This document shows positions 1 to 5,435 of a DNA stretch of 5,502 nucleotides, in pieces (the stretch's first letter is position 1; every line of letters starts with the position of its first letter). The notes beneath the pieces are model-generated. The model saw only the letters and a program-made list of their open reading frames with translations. It ran no database searches and was not told the DNA's origin. The stretch is from an uncultured Acetatifactor sp. Lineage in GTDB: Bacteria; Bacillota; Clostridia; Lachnospirales; Lachnospiraceae. A program made the translations under genes and the position numbers. The DNA is taken from assembly GCA_910589655.1 (NCBI GenBank), contig CAJUTJ010000141.1, positions 1-5,502 of the forward strand, read 5' to 3'.

Positions 1-794
1 AGGATGTGGCAGAGAAGTCTGGAACCAGTCAGGGGAAATCTCCCAAGTATGTGTGCATTACCAGGCCCCACCATTTTGGAAAGACAGTAATGGCCAATAT
101 GGTCGCTTCTTATTTTGGAAAGGGAGTGGACAGAAGCAGGGAGTTTAATACGCTGAAGGTGTCCGGATATCCGTGGTACCGGAAGCATTTGAACCAGCAC
201 AATGTGATTCATATTATGTTCAACGAGATGCCGCAGAACTGCAAATTCTATGATTCGTATTTGAGCCGGATACAGAGTCTTCTGATGGATGATTTACAGA
301 TGATGTATCCACATGTGCGGCTCCGGGAGGATGAGGCTGTATGGGATGCTTTAAGGAAGATATATGAGTATTGCGACAGAGAACGGTTTATTTTCATTTT
401 TGATGAATGGGATTTTATATATCATCAGGACTTTGCATCCGATGAGGAGAAACAAGCCTTTACAAAATTCCTCAGCAATCTTTTAAAGGATAAGGCTTAT
501 GTGGAGATGGCTTATATGACCGGGATTCTTCCGATTACAAGGTATTCCAGCGGTTCGGAATTCAATATGTTTTTTGAGTTTTCCATGGCAACTATGGCAA
601 AGTACAGCGAATACTTTGACTTTACGGACGAAGAAGTGGACGTGCTTCACCAGAAATATATTGAATGTCAGACAGAGCCGAAGGTAACCCGGGCGGGGCG
701 GGAACTCTGGTATGACGGCTATCAGACCGCATCTGGCAGGCGCTTGTATAATACCCATTTTGTGGTGGGGGCACTGTCATTTAACCAGATATGA
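1..794 (+). CDS. AAA-ATPase-like protein, ATPase domain only; 5' end outside window, C-terminus lost
   Basis: The reading frame is open at the left edge, so the true start probably lies upstream; the GTG at 6 is only the first start-like codon inside. Numbering from that GTG, there is a P-loop variant at 20-27 (RPHHFGKT, the family's RPRRFGKS form, lacking the first Walker A glycine). A Walker B segment FIFIFDEWD lies at 128-136, the block TGILPITRYSSGSEFNMF at 172-189, and WYDGY at 235-239. These blocks in this order match the Pfam AAA-ATPase_like family (PF09820), whose members normally carry a C-terminal PD-(D/E)XK domain (PF08011). The family usually continues well beyond the YN...VV.AL block at 248-257, but here a TGA follows five residues later, at 792-794. 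About 20-40 N-terminal residues are expected to be missing to the left. Cellular role is unknown; members are often multicopy. The ATPase assignment is firm; whether the truncated product is functional is doubtful. Confidence 0.85.
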   Translation, partial: DVAEKSGTSQGKSPKYVCITRPHHFGKTVMANMVASYFGKGVDRSREFNTLKVSGYPWYRKHLNQHNVIHIMFNEMPQNCKFYDSYLSRIQSLLMDDLQMMYPHVRLREDEAVWDALRKIYEYCDRERFIFIFDEWDFIYHQDFASDEEKQAFTKFLSNLLKDKAYVEMAYMTGILPITRYSSGSEFNMFFEFSMATMAKYSEYFDFTDEEVDVLHQKYIECQTEPKVTRAGRELWYDGYQTASGRRLYNTHFVVGALSFNQI

Positions 795-1001
795 ATTGTT
801 GAGCTGAAAGTTGATGGCACAGTGGACAGCGCAATTCAGCAGATCAAAGACCGCAGGTACGCGCAGAGCTTCCATGGAAAGCTGGGTGAAGAACCCAAAT
901 GTACCGGAAGAATCCTTGCTGTAGGGATTGCGTACAACCGGAAGGACCCTGGCAAACGGCATACATGCAAGGTAGAGGTGCTGCGGGAACGAATGGCATA
1001 G
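795..1001 (+). pseudogene. Orphan C-terminal tail of the PD-(D/E)XK nuclease domain of the preceding gene
   Basis: Directly after the TGA at 792-794, and in the same frame, 68 sense codons run to a TAG at 999-1001. The product begins IVELKVDG, continues with AIQQIKDRRYA and GRILAVGIAYNRK, and ends near VEVLRERMA. This is the typical end of the nuclease domain (PF08011, formerly DUF1703) found at the C-terminus of AAA-ATPase_like proteins. The ELK half of the D...ExK site is present, while the upstream acidic strand and the linker of roughly 150-200 residues are absent. The piece has no start codon or ribosome binding site of its own. The simplest reading is an internal deletion of the parent gene that left a stop codon at the join. 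Translation could happen only by readthrough of the TGA, for which there is no evidence. Confidence 0.8.
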
Positions 1002-1014
1002 CGGTGAAATTTAG

Positions 1015-1023
1015 AAAAAGGAG
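1015..1023 (+). promoter_or_regulatory. Ribosome binding site that fixes the GTG start at 1033
   Basis: AAAAAGGAG lies 9 nt before GTG 1033. The next in-frame ATG is codon 18, which would remove the conserved N-terminal segment (KYFN...LHYMVD) and has no such site. The GTG start is therefore preferred. Confidence 0.8.
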
Positions 1024-1032
1024 TTTTGTGTA

Positions 1033-2637
1033 GTGGGAAAATATTTTAATGTAAGTGCTGCATGCAAGCCGGAACTTCATTATATGGTAGATATCACAGC
1101 CCGGCTCAGGCAGATCCGGGCCATGGTGGATGCGGGGCAGTATTTTACCATTAACCGGGCCAGACAGTATGGGAAGACCACTACCATACGGGCGCTGGGG
1201 CGTTATCTGGAAAAGGATTATCTTGTTGTAAGCCTGGATTTTCAGAAAGAAATGAGCGCGGCTAAATTCAGTGATGAGAACACGTTTTCCCTTGCATTTG
1301 CAAAGGCATTTTTATTGAAAATAGAAAATAGCAGTGAGCATATTGACGGAGCCTTTGGAGTGGCTGTCGAAGAATTGAAAAAGGAAATGCACAATGGCCG
1401 GGGCGAAATGGATCTGGTAGAATTATTTCGGTATTTGAGCGTAGTCTGCAGCACTTCTTCGAAACCGCTCGTACTGATGATCGACGAGGTGGACAGTGCT
1501 GCCAACAGTCAGGTCTTCCTGGATTTCCTGGCCCAGCTGCGGGGATACTATATTGACCGGGATGAGACGGCCACATTTCAGTCGGTGATTCTGGCAGGAG
1601 TACATGATGTGAAAAATATCCGGCGGAAGCTTCGTACCGAGGAGGAGCACAAGGTAAATAGTCCATGGAATATCGCTGCTGACTTTCTGGTGGACATGAG
1701 CTTCTCAGCAGAGGATATCGCCGGAATGCTGGAAGAATACGAGCAGGACCATGGTACAGGGATGGACATAATGGCTATGGCTCAAAGAATCTATGACTAT
1801 ACTTCCGGTTACCCATATCTGGTATCCCGGTTATGCAAACTGATGGATGAACGGGTAGGCGGAGGTGGAGAATATCCCAGGAAGTGCCAGGTCTGGACAA
1901 AGGCAGGTTTTCTGGAGGCCATCAGGCTTTTGATGGGCGAGCGGAATACGCTGTTTGATTCTCTGGTGGGCAAGATTCAGAATGACCAGGATTTGCGGAA
2001 TGTGCTGCATGGAGTTATTTTCCAGGGAAAGACGCTGATTTATAGTCCCGTAAGCCTGCCTGTGGAAATAGCAGAAATGTATGGTTTTTTTAAAAATGAA
2101 AATGGAATGTGTGTGATTGCAAATCGTATTTTTGAAATGGTTCTTTACAATATGTTCCTCAGCGAGGAGGCAGTTTACAGTGATATGGCAGAGGAAGCAT
2201 TTCGGAATAAACCCATGTTTGTCCAGAAGGGGCGGTTGAATATGAAGCTGGTTCTGGAGAAGTTTGTGGAATATTTTTCGGATTTGTATGGAGATCAGGG
2301 GCAGAGATTTTATGAAGAGGATGGCCGGAGATATTTCCTCTTGTATCTGAGGCCCATTATCAATGGAGCGGGAAATTATTACATCGAGGCACGCACCCGG
2401 AATCTGGAGCGGACGGATGTAGTGGTGGATTACGGCGGGGAGCAATTCGTGATTGAGATGAAGCTGTGGCGGGGTGAAGCGTACCACAGACGCGGCGAGG
2501 AACAGCTCCTGGAGTATCTGGATGCGTATCGTCTGAAGACCGGATATATGCTCAGTTTCAATTTCAATAAAAAGAAAGAAACAGGTGTCAGGGAGATTGT
2601 AATGGGAGGCAGGATACTGGTTGAGGCGGTCGTGTAA
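1033..2637 (+). CDS. AAA-like ATP-binding protein with C-terminal PD-(D/E)XK nuclease-like domain
   Basis: The 534-aa product starts MGKYFNVSAACKPELHYMVD. An ATP-binding motif NRARQYGKTTT lies at 41-51, a P-loop variant without the first glycine, with K48 and T49 as nucleotide-contact candidates. Walker B is LVLMIDEVD at 146-154. SGYPYLVSRLC at 258-268 resembles the block after the ATPase core of STAND/ORC-type proteins. From about 380 the C-terminal region ends in a PD-(D/E)XK-like core: D462 in RTDVVVDY, E475 and K477 in VIEMKLW, and Q491 further on. No signal peptide or membrane segment is visible, so it is probably cytoplasmic. It resembles the AAA-like ATPases often found in Lachnospiraceae (possibly Pfam AAA_35) and differs in sequence from the preceding gene. 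It lies 31 nt after that gene's remnant and may share its transcript. Substrate and role are not known; nucleic-acid cleavage is inferred from the motif only. Confidence 0.85.
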   Translation: MGKYFNVSAACKPELHYMVDITARLRQIRAMVDAGQYFTINRARQYGKTTTIRALGRYLEKDYLVVSLDFQKEMSAAKFSDENTFSLAFAKAFLLKIENSSEHIDGAFGVAVEELKKEMHNGRGEMDLVELFRYLSVVCSTSSKPLVLMIDEVDSAANSQVFLDFLAQLRGYYIDRDETATFQSVILAGVHDVKNIRRKLRTEEEHKVNSPWNIAADFLVDMSFSAEDIAGMLEEYEQDHGTGMDIMAMAQRIYDYTSGYPYLVSRLCKLMDERVGGGGEYPRKCQVWTKAGFLEAIRLLMGERNTLFDSLVGKIQNDQDLRNVLHGVIFQGKTLIYSPVSLPVEIAEMYGFFKNENGMCVIANRIFEMVLYNMFLSEEAVYSDMAEEAFRNKPMFVQKGRLNMKLVLEKFVEYFSDLYGDQGQRFYEEDGRRYFLLYLRPIINGAGNYYIEARTRNLERTDVVVDYGGEQFVIEMKLWRGEAYHRRGEEQLLEYLDAYRLKTGYMLSFNFNKKKETGVREIVMGGRILVEAVV

Positions 2638-2709
2638 CATTGCTGCCCTGACAGTATAAAAGAGTGGGCAAAAGGACCCATAGGGCATGGGGCGCCAGTT
2701 CCGCCGGTG

Positions 2710-2778
2710 GCTTAAAGTAAACCCTCTTTCATTCATGGTGGTATCTGCAAGGCTGATATGGGGGTTTACTTTGAAAGC
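2710..2778. repeat. Inverted repeat, 11-bp perfect stem plus outer 4-bp extension
   Basis: AAAGTAAACCC at 2714-2724 is the exact reverse complement of GGGTTTACTTT at 2762-2772. The stem can be extended outward by GCTT (2710-2713) pairing with AAGC (2775-2778) across a 2-nt bulge. The 37-nt loop contains CTTTCATTCATGGTGG (2726-2741). No T-run follows on either strand, so a simple intrinsic terminator is unlikely. Confidence 0.7.
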
Positions 2779-2814
2779 TCCATCGCCGCAGGCGATTAAA
2801 ATCAGGGATGCCAA

Positions 2815-2866
2815 ATGCGCCCACCAGTCTTTCATTTATTGGTGGCGCGTTCCCCGCTGGGCGCAT
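2815..2866. repeat. Second inverted repeat with the same loop motif
   Basis: ATGCGCCCA at 2815-2823 is the exact reverse complement of TGGGCGCAT at 2858-2866. The loop holds CTTTCATTTATTGGTGG (2829-2845), which matches the loop motif of the first inverted repeat apart from one substitution and one extra base. The left arm can alternatively pair with TGGTGGCGC at 2840-2848, with one bulged C. The - strand SymE-like stop codon (2832-2834) lies inside this loop. Confidence 0.65.
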
Positions 2867-3023
2867 GGAGGTTTACAATGCGACAATGCAATCCATCCAG
2901 CACCACTCTTAGGCCTTCAACACCAAGTACCTTAAGCCACTGACCTTTCAGTGTTAATGTCGGTGTTGCTTTATAGCTGCTGCCGCTTTGGCTGATAACT
3001 TTAATGCTTCTGTTCTTTGCCAT
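2832..3023 (-). CDS. SymE-like small protein, C-terminus atypical (probably truncated)
   Basis: The 63-aa product starts MAKNRSIKVISQSG and contains TPTLTLKGQWLKVLGV at about 22-37. This matches the core of the SymE toxin family (Pfam SymE_toxin), where E. coli SymE has a similar P.ITLKGQWL..AGF segment. SymE proteins have an AbrB-like fold, and E. coli SymE is an SOS-induced, RNA-associated toxin held in check by the antisense RNA SymR. Here the conserved part stops after LGV. The rest (about 38-63, ending SGERATNK) does not look like the usual second half and is encoded by the structured repeat segment. An upstream in-frame ATG at 3053 exists, but the ATG at 3023 has AAAAGGAG 9 nt before it and is preferred. 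Toxicity and any antisense antitoxin are not shown by the sequence. The family call rests on one short block. Confidence 0.6.
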   Translation of the reverse strand: MAKNRSIKVISQSGSSYKATPTLTLKGQWLKVLGVEGLRVVLDGLHCRIVNLHAPSGERATNK

Positions 3024-3032
3024 AGTCAAAAT

Positions 3033-3040
3033 CTCCTTTT
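3033..3040 (-). promoter_or_regulatory. Ribosome binding site of the SymE-like gene
   Basis: On the - strand AAAAGGAG lies 9 nt before the ATG at 3021-3023. It selects this start over the ATG at 3051-3053, which would place the site inside the coding region. Confidence 0.7.
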
Positions 3041-3071
3041 CATAATTTGTCAATGATTGTCTGCTGCATTG

Positions 3072-3282
3072 TCACTTCTCCATCCAGTCCAATGGCACTA
3101 CCTCCCTTAAGTACAACCAGAAATAAATCCCTGGTTTGCCGTGGCATTCGTTAAGTATCTGTCCATGCAGGAATGGTATCCACTTTCCTGATTTCTCGCG
3201 CCAAAAATAAGCCACCAGTGCTTTCGCATCAGCAGCTTACCGCTTTCAGTCCGGTGTTCTGTTTTCTGTTTTGATTCTGCAT
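3072..3282 (-). pseudogene. Frameshifted small gene upstream of the SymE-like gene, family not recognised
   Basis: On the - strand an ATG at 3280-3282 opens MQNQNRKQNTGLKAVS and soon meets a TGA in that frame. From 3236, in another frame, 54 codons are open down to the TGA at 3072-3074. The product includes ADAKALVAYFWREKSGKW, IPFLHGQ and GKPGIYFWLYLREVV. The strongly patterned, aromatic-rich composition and the good fit of the two parts suggest one gene of about 70 codons broken by a single indel near 3232-3238. It ends 48 nt before the SymE-like start and points the same way, so the two may once have formed an operon. I do not recognise the family. A sequencing error at the indel would restore the gene. 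Confidence 0.45.
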
Positions 3283-3429
3283 TTACCCAATCTTTTCAAT
3301 AATCTGCATATTGATTTCTGTTTCAAAACCTGCCTGTAGGCTTCCCCAGCCCGGAATATTCCCATCCTTTTGGAAGTGTCTGCCTGATGGCTTTAAGCGG
3401 CTACTAAAAGACCGCAGAATGTGATTGCT
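3283..3429 (-). pseudogene. 3' remnant of another - strand gene, family not recognised
   Basis: On the - strand 48 codons are open from 3429 to the TAA at 3283-3285. The later part (HFQKDGNIPGWGSLQAG, FETEINMQIIEKIG) reads like protein. The stop is immediately followed by the ATG of the next - strand frame (TAAATG), a junction typical of translationally coupled genes. The frame is closed upstream by a TGA at 3430-3432, and I found no convincing start or ribosome binding site. It is therefore best seen as the end of a lost gene. Function unknown. Confidence 0.3.
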
Positions 3430-3637
3430 TCACTTATCAGCATTACAGAAAACATTTTAACACACACAAGATTAGCATCTGCTGTTCCTTCAGGATGTGT
3501 TCCCGTATCTTGAAAAATATCTTGTGACGGACTATCTGCCAAAACTTGTAGAACAGATAGAATATATAATGAAACAATACTGCGGTAGGATACAAAATTA
3601 CCCCAGCCCTTTGCGAGTTGGGGTAATTCACTATAAT
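3430..3637. other. Gene-poor stretch with no assignable gene
   Basis: Overlapping short open frames exist on both strands. On + the frame around 3480-3605 is rich in E, K, Y and L (FPYLEKYLVTDYLPKLVEQI), and on - a frame ends in a hydrophobic stretch. Neither has a ribosome binding site or recognisable domain. The only distinct element is the hairpin at 3596-3628, followed by a 7-bp direct repeat AATTCAC at 3625-3631 and 3635-3641. Confidence 0.4.
3596..3628. repeat. Perfect 10-bp inverted repeat (hairpin)
   Basis: AATTACCCCA at 3596-3605 is the exact reverse complement of TGGGGTAATT at 3619-3628, with a 13-nt loop. No clear T-tract follows on either strand (the - strand gives only TTG), so a terminator role is uncertain. 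It could also be an operator-like or repeat-end palindrome. Confidence 0.6.
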
Positions 3638-3844
3638 TCACATGCGATTTTTGATAGATTGAAGTTTTTCACTCCATGGTGTCAGTTCTGCGAGCTGCTG
3701 AACACATGCCATGGGTGATTACGTAGATACATTTAAAGCCCATGGAAAAAGCAGTTCCGAAGCGGCGTGCTCCATATGGATGAATTTCGCATCCATCATA
3801 GGAAGGAGAGGGAAAAGACCGATAGTCAGCTTTCCCCGCCCCAT
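3638..3844 (-). pseudogene. Possible decayed gene downstream of the hemerythrin gene
   Basis: On the - strand an ATG at 3842-3844 opens 41 codons (MGRGKLTIGLFPLLPMMDAK, then FIHMEHAASELLFPWALNV) to a TAA at 3719-3721. The same frame then stays open for 26 codons containing MACVQQLAELTPWSEKLQ, to a TGA at 3638-3640. The two pieces look protein-like and share a frame. There is only a weak GAGG/GGAG signal before the ATG. I do not recognise the family, and chance openness cannot be excluded. Confidence 0.2.
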
Positions 3845-3870
3845 GAACCTCAACTCCAAATTTAAATTTT

Positions 3871-5292
3871 CTACGGATTCTTTTCAAAAAATCCATCCAC
3901 CCTGGCCTTGATTTCCGCATGGCCCAGGGTCTTTAACAGATATCCCGACGGCTTTAAGGACAACACCCCTTTGACACTGTCCGCATCGTCCCTGGAAGTC
4001 AGAAAAATAACCGGAATATCCTCCGAATGAGTTTCCGAACGAAGCAGTTCCAGGGTTTGCTTCCCGTTGCAGATAGGCATATCATAATCCAGCAGGATCA
4101 GGTCCGGCCGGTTGAGGGTGACGGTGCGGATTGCAGCCAGACCGTTGTCAACCGTGGAAACCTCATAATCCCAGCCCAGCAGATTCTTAAGCCCCTGCCG
4201 CATGGTGGCAGAATCATCTACCACCAGAACTTTCTTCTTCGGAGGCTGGGCCTCCAGCTCCTGTCGCTCCTTGAGATAATGGGCCACTTCATCCAGGGCA
4301 TTCTCCTGGCTGATGGGGATCCCCGGGGACTCGCTGATCTGGTCCGGTGTCAGAATACAGCAGGCAAAATATCCCTCCCCAGTATCAAACAGCAGACTTG
4401 CCACACGCTTGCGCTCCTCAAATACCTTCTGGAACTGATCGTAGGAAAGAAGGTTCTCCTCTTTTAGCGTGGGGTTATCCCCTTTCAGGAAGACTTTAAT
4501 AACCCGCCCCGCAAACCGCTGCATGGTATATCTGGCATTATGAAGCAGTGCCGTGCTCAGCTTGCCGGACTTGTTCCCCATCACCTCACCGATGGTCCGG
4601 AGCAGAAGCTTTTCCTCAAAGGCCAGCAGCATCTCCTGGGTCTTCCCGTTCTCCACTGTTTCATAGACCAGACGATAATAGATCCCGGTTCCGAACTTCT
4701 CTCCATTGTAAGCGTCGCTGATCATCTCCGGTTTCACCAGAAAGATCTGGTACATAACCTGGGTGATGGCCCGCTTCACAGAGTTAAGCTCTCCCTCCTC
4801 CAGAAGATCCACCCACATACTGCTCTGCCTGCCGGTAATGGCCTGGTCCTCCATGGTGGTATGTCCGATCAGCCATCCGGCACAGACTCCCAGGAAATGG
4901 TCAATAGCTTCCGGCGAATAATCTGCCTGCTCCAGCTCCCGTTCCAGGGCCGGAAGGGTCTTCTCCCGAAATCCCTTATGGATACGGCTGTGCTGCTCCA
5001 GCCCACCGTAATCAATGGAGGCCATATAGAGCTCTTCATCTGCAAAATGTTTCAGTGCATGCTGCTTGAATAACTGAATCCCCTTCCGGCAGGCCTTCCG
5101 GCTGTTCTTTCCGCCAATCCAGCCGCTTTTTTTCTGTGTCAGAAGAAAAAGACTGTTGATCCCCTCAAAAAGTTGCTGATGCTCTTTGTCAATGTTGTCT
5201 ACTCCGATATTAAACTCTTCTTTCCACGTAAATTGAGTACTCATGTGGTCTTCTGCCGCTAGGAATACGGATAAGCACTCCTGCAGTGCCAT
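3871..5292 (-). CDS. Bacteriohemerythrin - middle domain - response regulator receiver fusion protein
   Basis: The 473-aa product has three parts. Residues about 20-155 form a bacteriohemerythrin domain with all seven expected di-iron ligands: H38, H82 and E86 (HFADE), H101 and H105 (HSRIH), H144 and D149 (HTTMED). Such domains bind O2 or act as iron/oxygen sensors. Residues about 185-315 have alternating strands and helices around TIGEVMGN (233-240), somewhat like CheX/CheC phosphatases; this is tentative. Residues 352-473 are a receiver domain with D359/D360, phospho-acceptor D402 in LILLDYDMP, T432 and K454. The lysine is followed by Thr rather than the usual Pro. No DNA-binding output, membrane segment or signal peptide is seen, so it is probably cytoplasmic and acts by protein contacts. 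The start at 5292 has GGGGA 8 nt upstream; M17 (MSTQFTW) is an alternative without a clear site. No partner kinase lies in the window. Confidence 0.9.
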   Translation of the reverse strand: MALQECLSVFLAAEDHMSTQFTWKEEFNIGVDNIDKEHQQLFEGINSLFLLTQKKSGWIGGKNSRKACRKGIQLFKQHALKHFADEELYMASIDYGGLEQHSRIHKGFREKTLPALERELEQADYSPEAIDHFLGVCAGWLIGHTTMEDQAITGRQSSMWVDLLEEGELNSVKRAITQVMYQIFLVKPEMISDAYNGEKFGTGIYYRLVYETVENGKTQEMLLAFEEKLLLRTIGEVMGNKSGKLSTALLHNARYTMQRFAGRVIKVFLKGDNPTLKEENLLSYDQFQKVFEERKRVASLLFDTGEGYFACCILTPDQISESPGIPISQENALDEVAHYLKERQELEAQPPKKKVLVVDDSATMRQGLKNLLGWDYEVSTVDNGLAAIRTVTLNRPDLILLDYDMPICNGKQTLELLRSETHSEDIPVIFLTSRDDADSVKGVLSLKPSGYLLKTLGHAEIKARVDGFFEKNP

Positions 5293-5300
5293 CGTCCCAT

Positions 5301-5310
5301 TCCCCTTTTT
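5301..5310 (-). promoter_or_regulatory. Ribosome binding site of the hemerythrin fusion gene
   Basis: On the - strand AAAAAGGGGA ends 8 nt before the ATG at 5290-5292. It supports this start over the internal methionine 17, which has no purine-rich site at a suitable distance. Confidence 0.65.
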
Positions 5311-5406
5311 GTGATGCTATGTCCGACAGGCTCTCCTTTCTTGTTTTTTGAACATTTTCCCAACGATTGTATCACTCTGTTTCTGGAATATGCAGGAATC
5401 TTTGTA

Positions 5407-5435
5407 ATTATATAACACTTTTTCAAATGATTCAA
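5407..5435 (-). promoter_or_regulatory. Sigma-A type promoter of the hemerythrin fusion gene
   Basis: On the - strand a -35 box TTGAAT (5430-5435) is separated by exactly 17 bp from a consensus -10 box TATAAT (5407-5412). Transcription would begin near 5400 and give a leader of about 107 nt before the ATG at 5292. No operator or riboswitch was recognised in the leader. Confidence 0.75.

Larger units (their letters stand above)
2638..2878. other. Structured non-coding segment between convergent genes, possible dispersed repeat
   Basis: Between the ATPase stop and the SymE-like gene there is no credible complete gene. The segment contains a small hairpin (CCCAT/ATGGG, 2677-2691), a long inverted repeat at 2710-2778 and a second one at 2815-2866. 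The two larger hairpins carry nearly the same loop motif. Reading frames on both strands stay open here but differ from any protein family I recognise, so the openness is more likely by chance or due to composition. The architecture suggests a repeat element or structured RNA. Whether it occurs elsewhere in the genome cannot be seen from one window. Confidence 0.45.

Noticed and set aside
1831..2835. Long - strand open frame of 334 codons
   Set aside because: It is antisense to the well-supported ATPase/nuclease gene, rich in His, Cys and Ile as expected for a shadow frame, and has no family motif. Its first part merely runs through the structured repeat segment.
2687..2935. + strand open frame of 82 codons over the hairpin segment
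   Set aside because: No ribosome binding site, no recognisable domain, and it runs through both inverted repeats and into the antisense of the SymE-like gene.
3669..3920. - strand open frame of 83 codons overlapping the 3' end of the hemerythrin gene
   Set aside because: It overlaps the gene's conserved end in another frame and has no ribosome binding site or domain. A different frame of the same strand looks slightly more protein-like.
4027..5073. Two + strand open frames (4027-4467 and 4540-5073)
   Set aside because: Both are antisense to the hemerythrin/receiver gene, whose motifs are complete. They lack start signals and family features.
5318..5340. A second strong ribosome-binding-like sequence AAAGGAG (5333-5339, - strand) in the hemerythrin gene leader
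   Set aside because: No ATG, GTG or TTG follows at a usable distance, so no leader peptide can be supported. The site at 5301-5310 serves the real start.
5410..5428. TTGAAA nearer to the -10 box as an alternative -35 element
   Set aside because: It would leave only an 8-bp spacer before TATAAT. TTGAAT further upstream gives the standard 17 bp.
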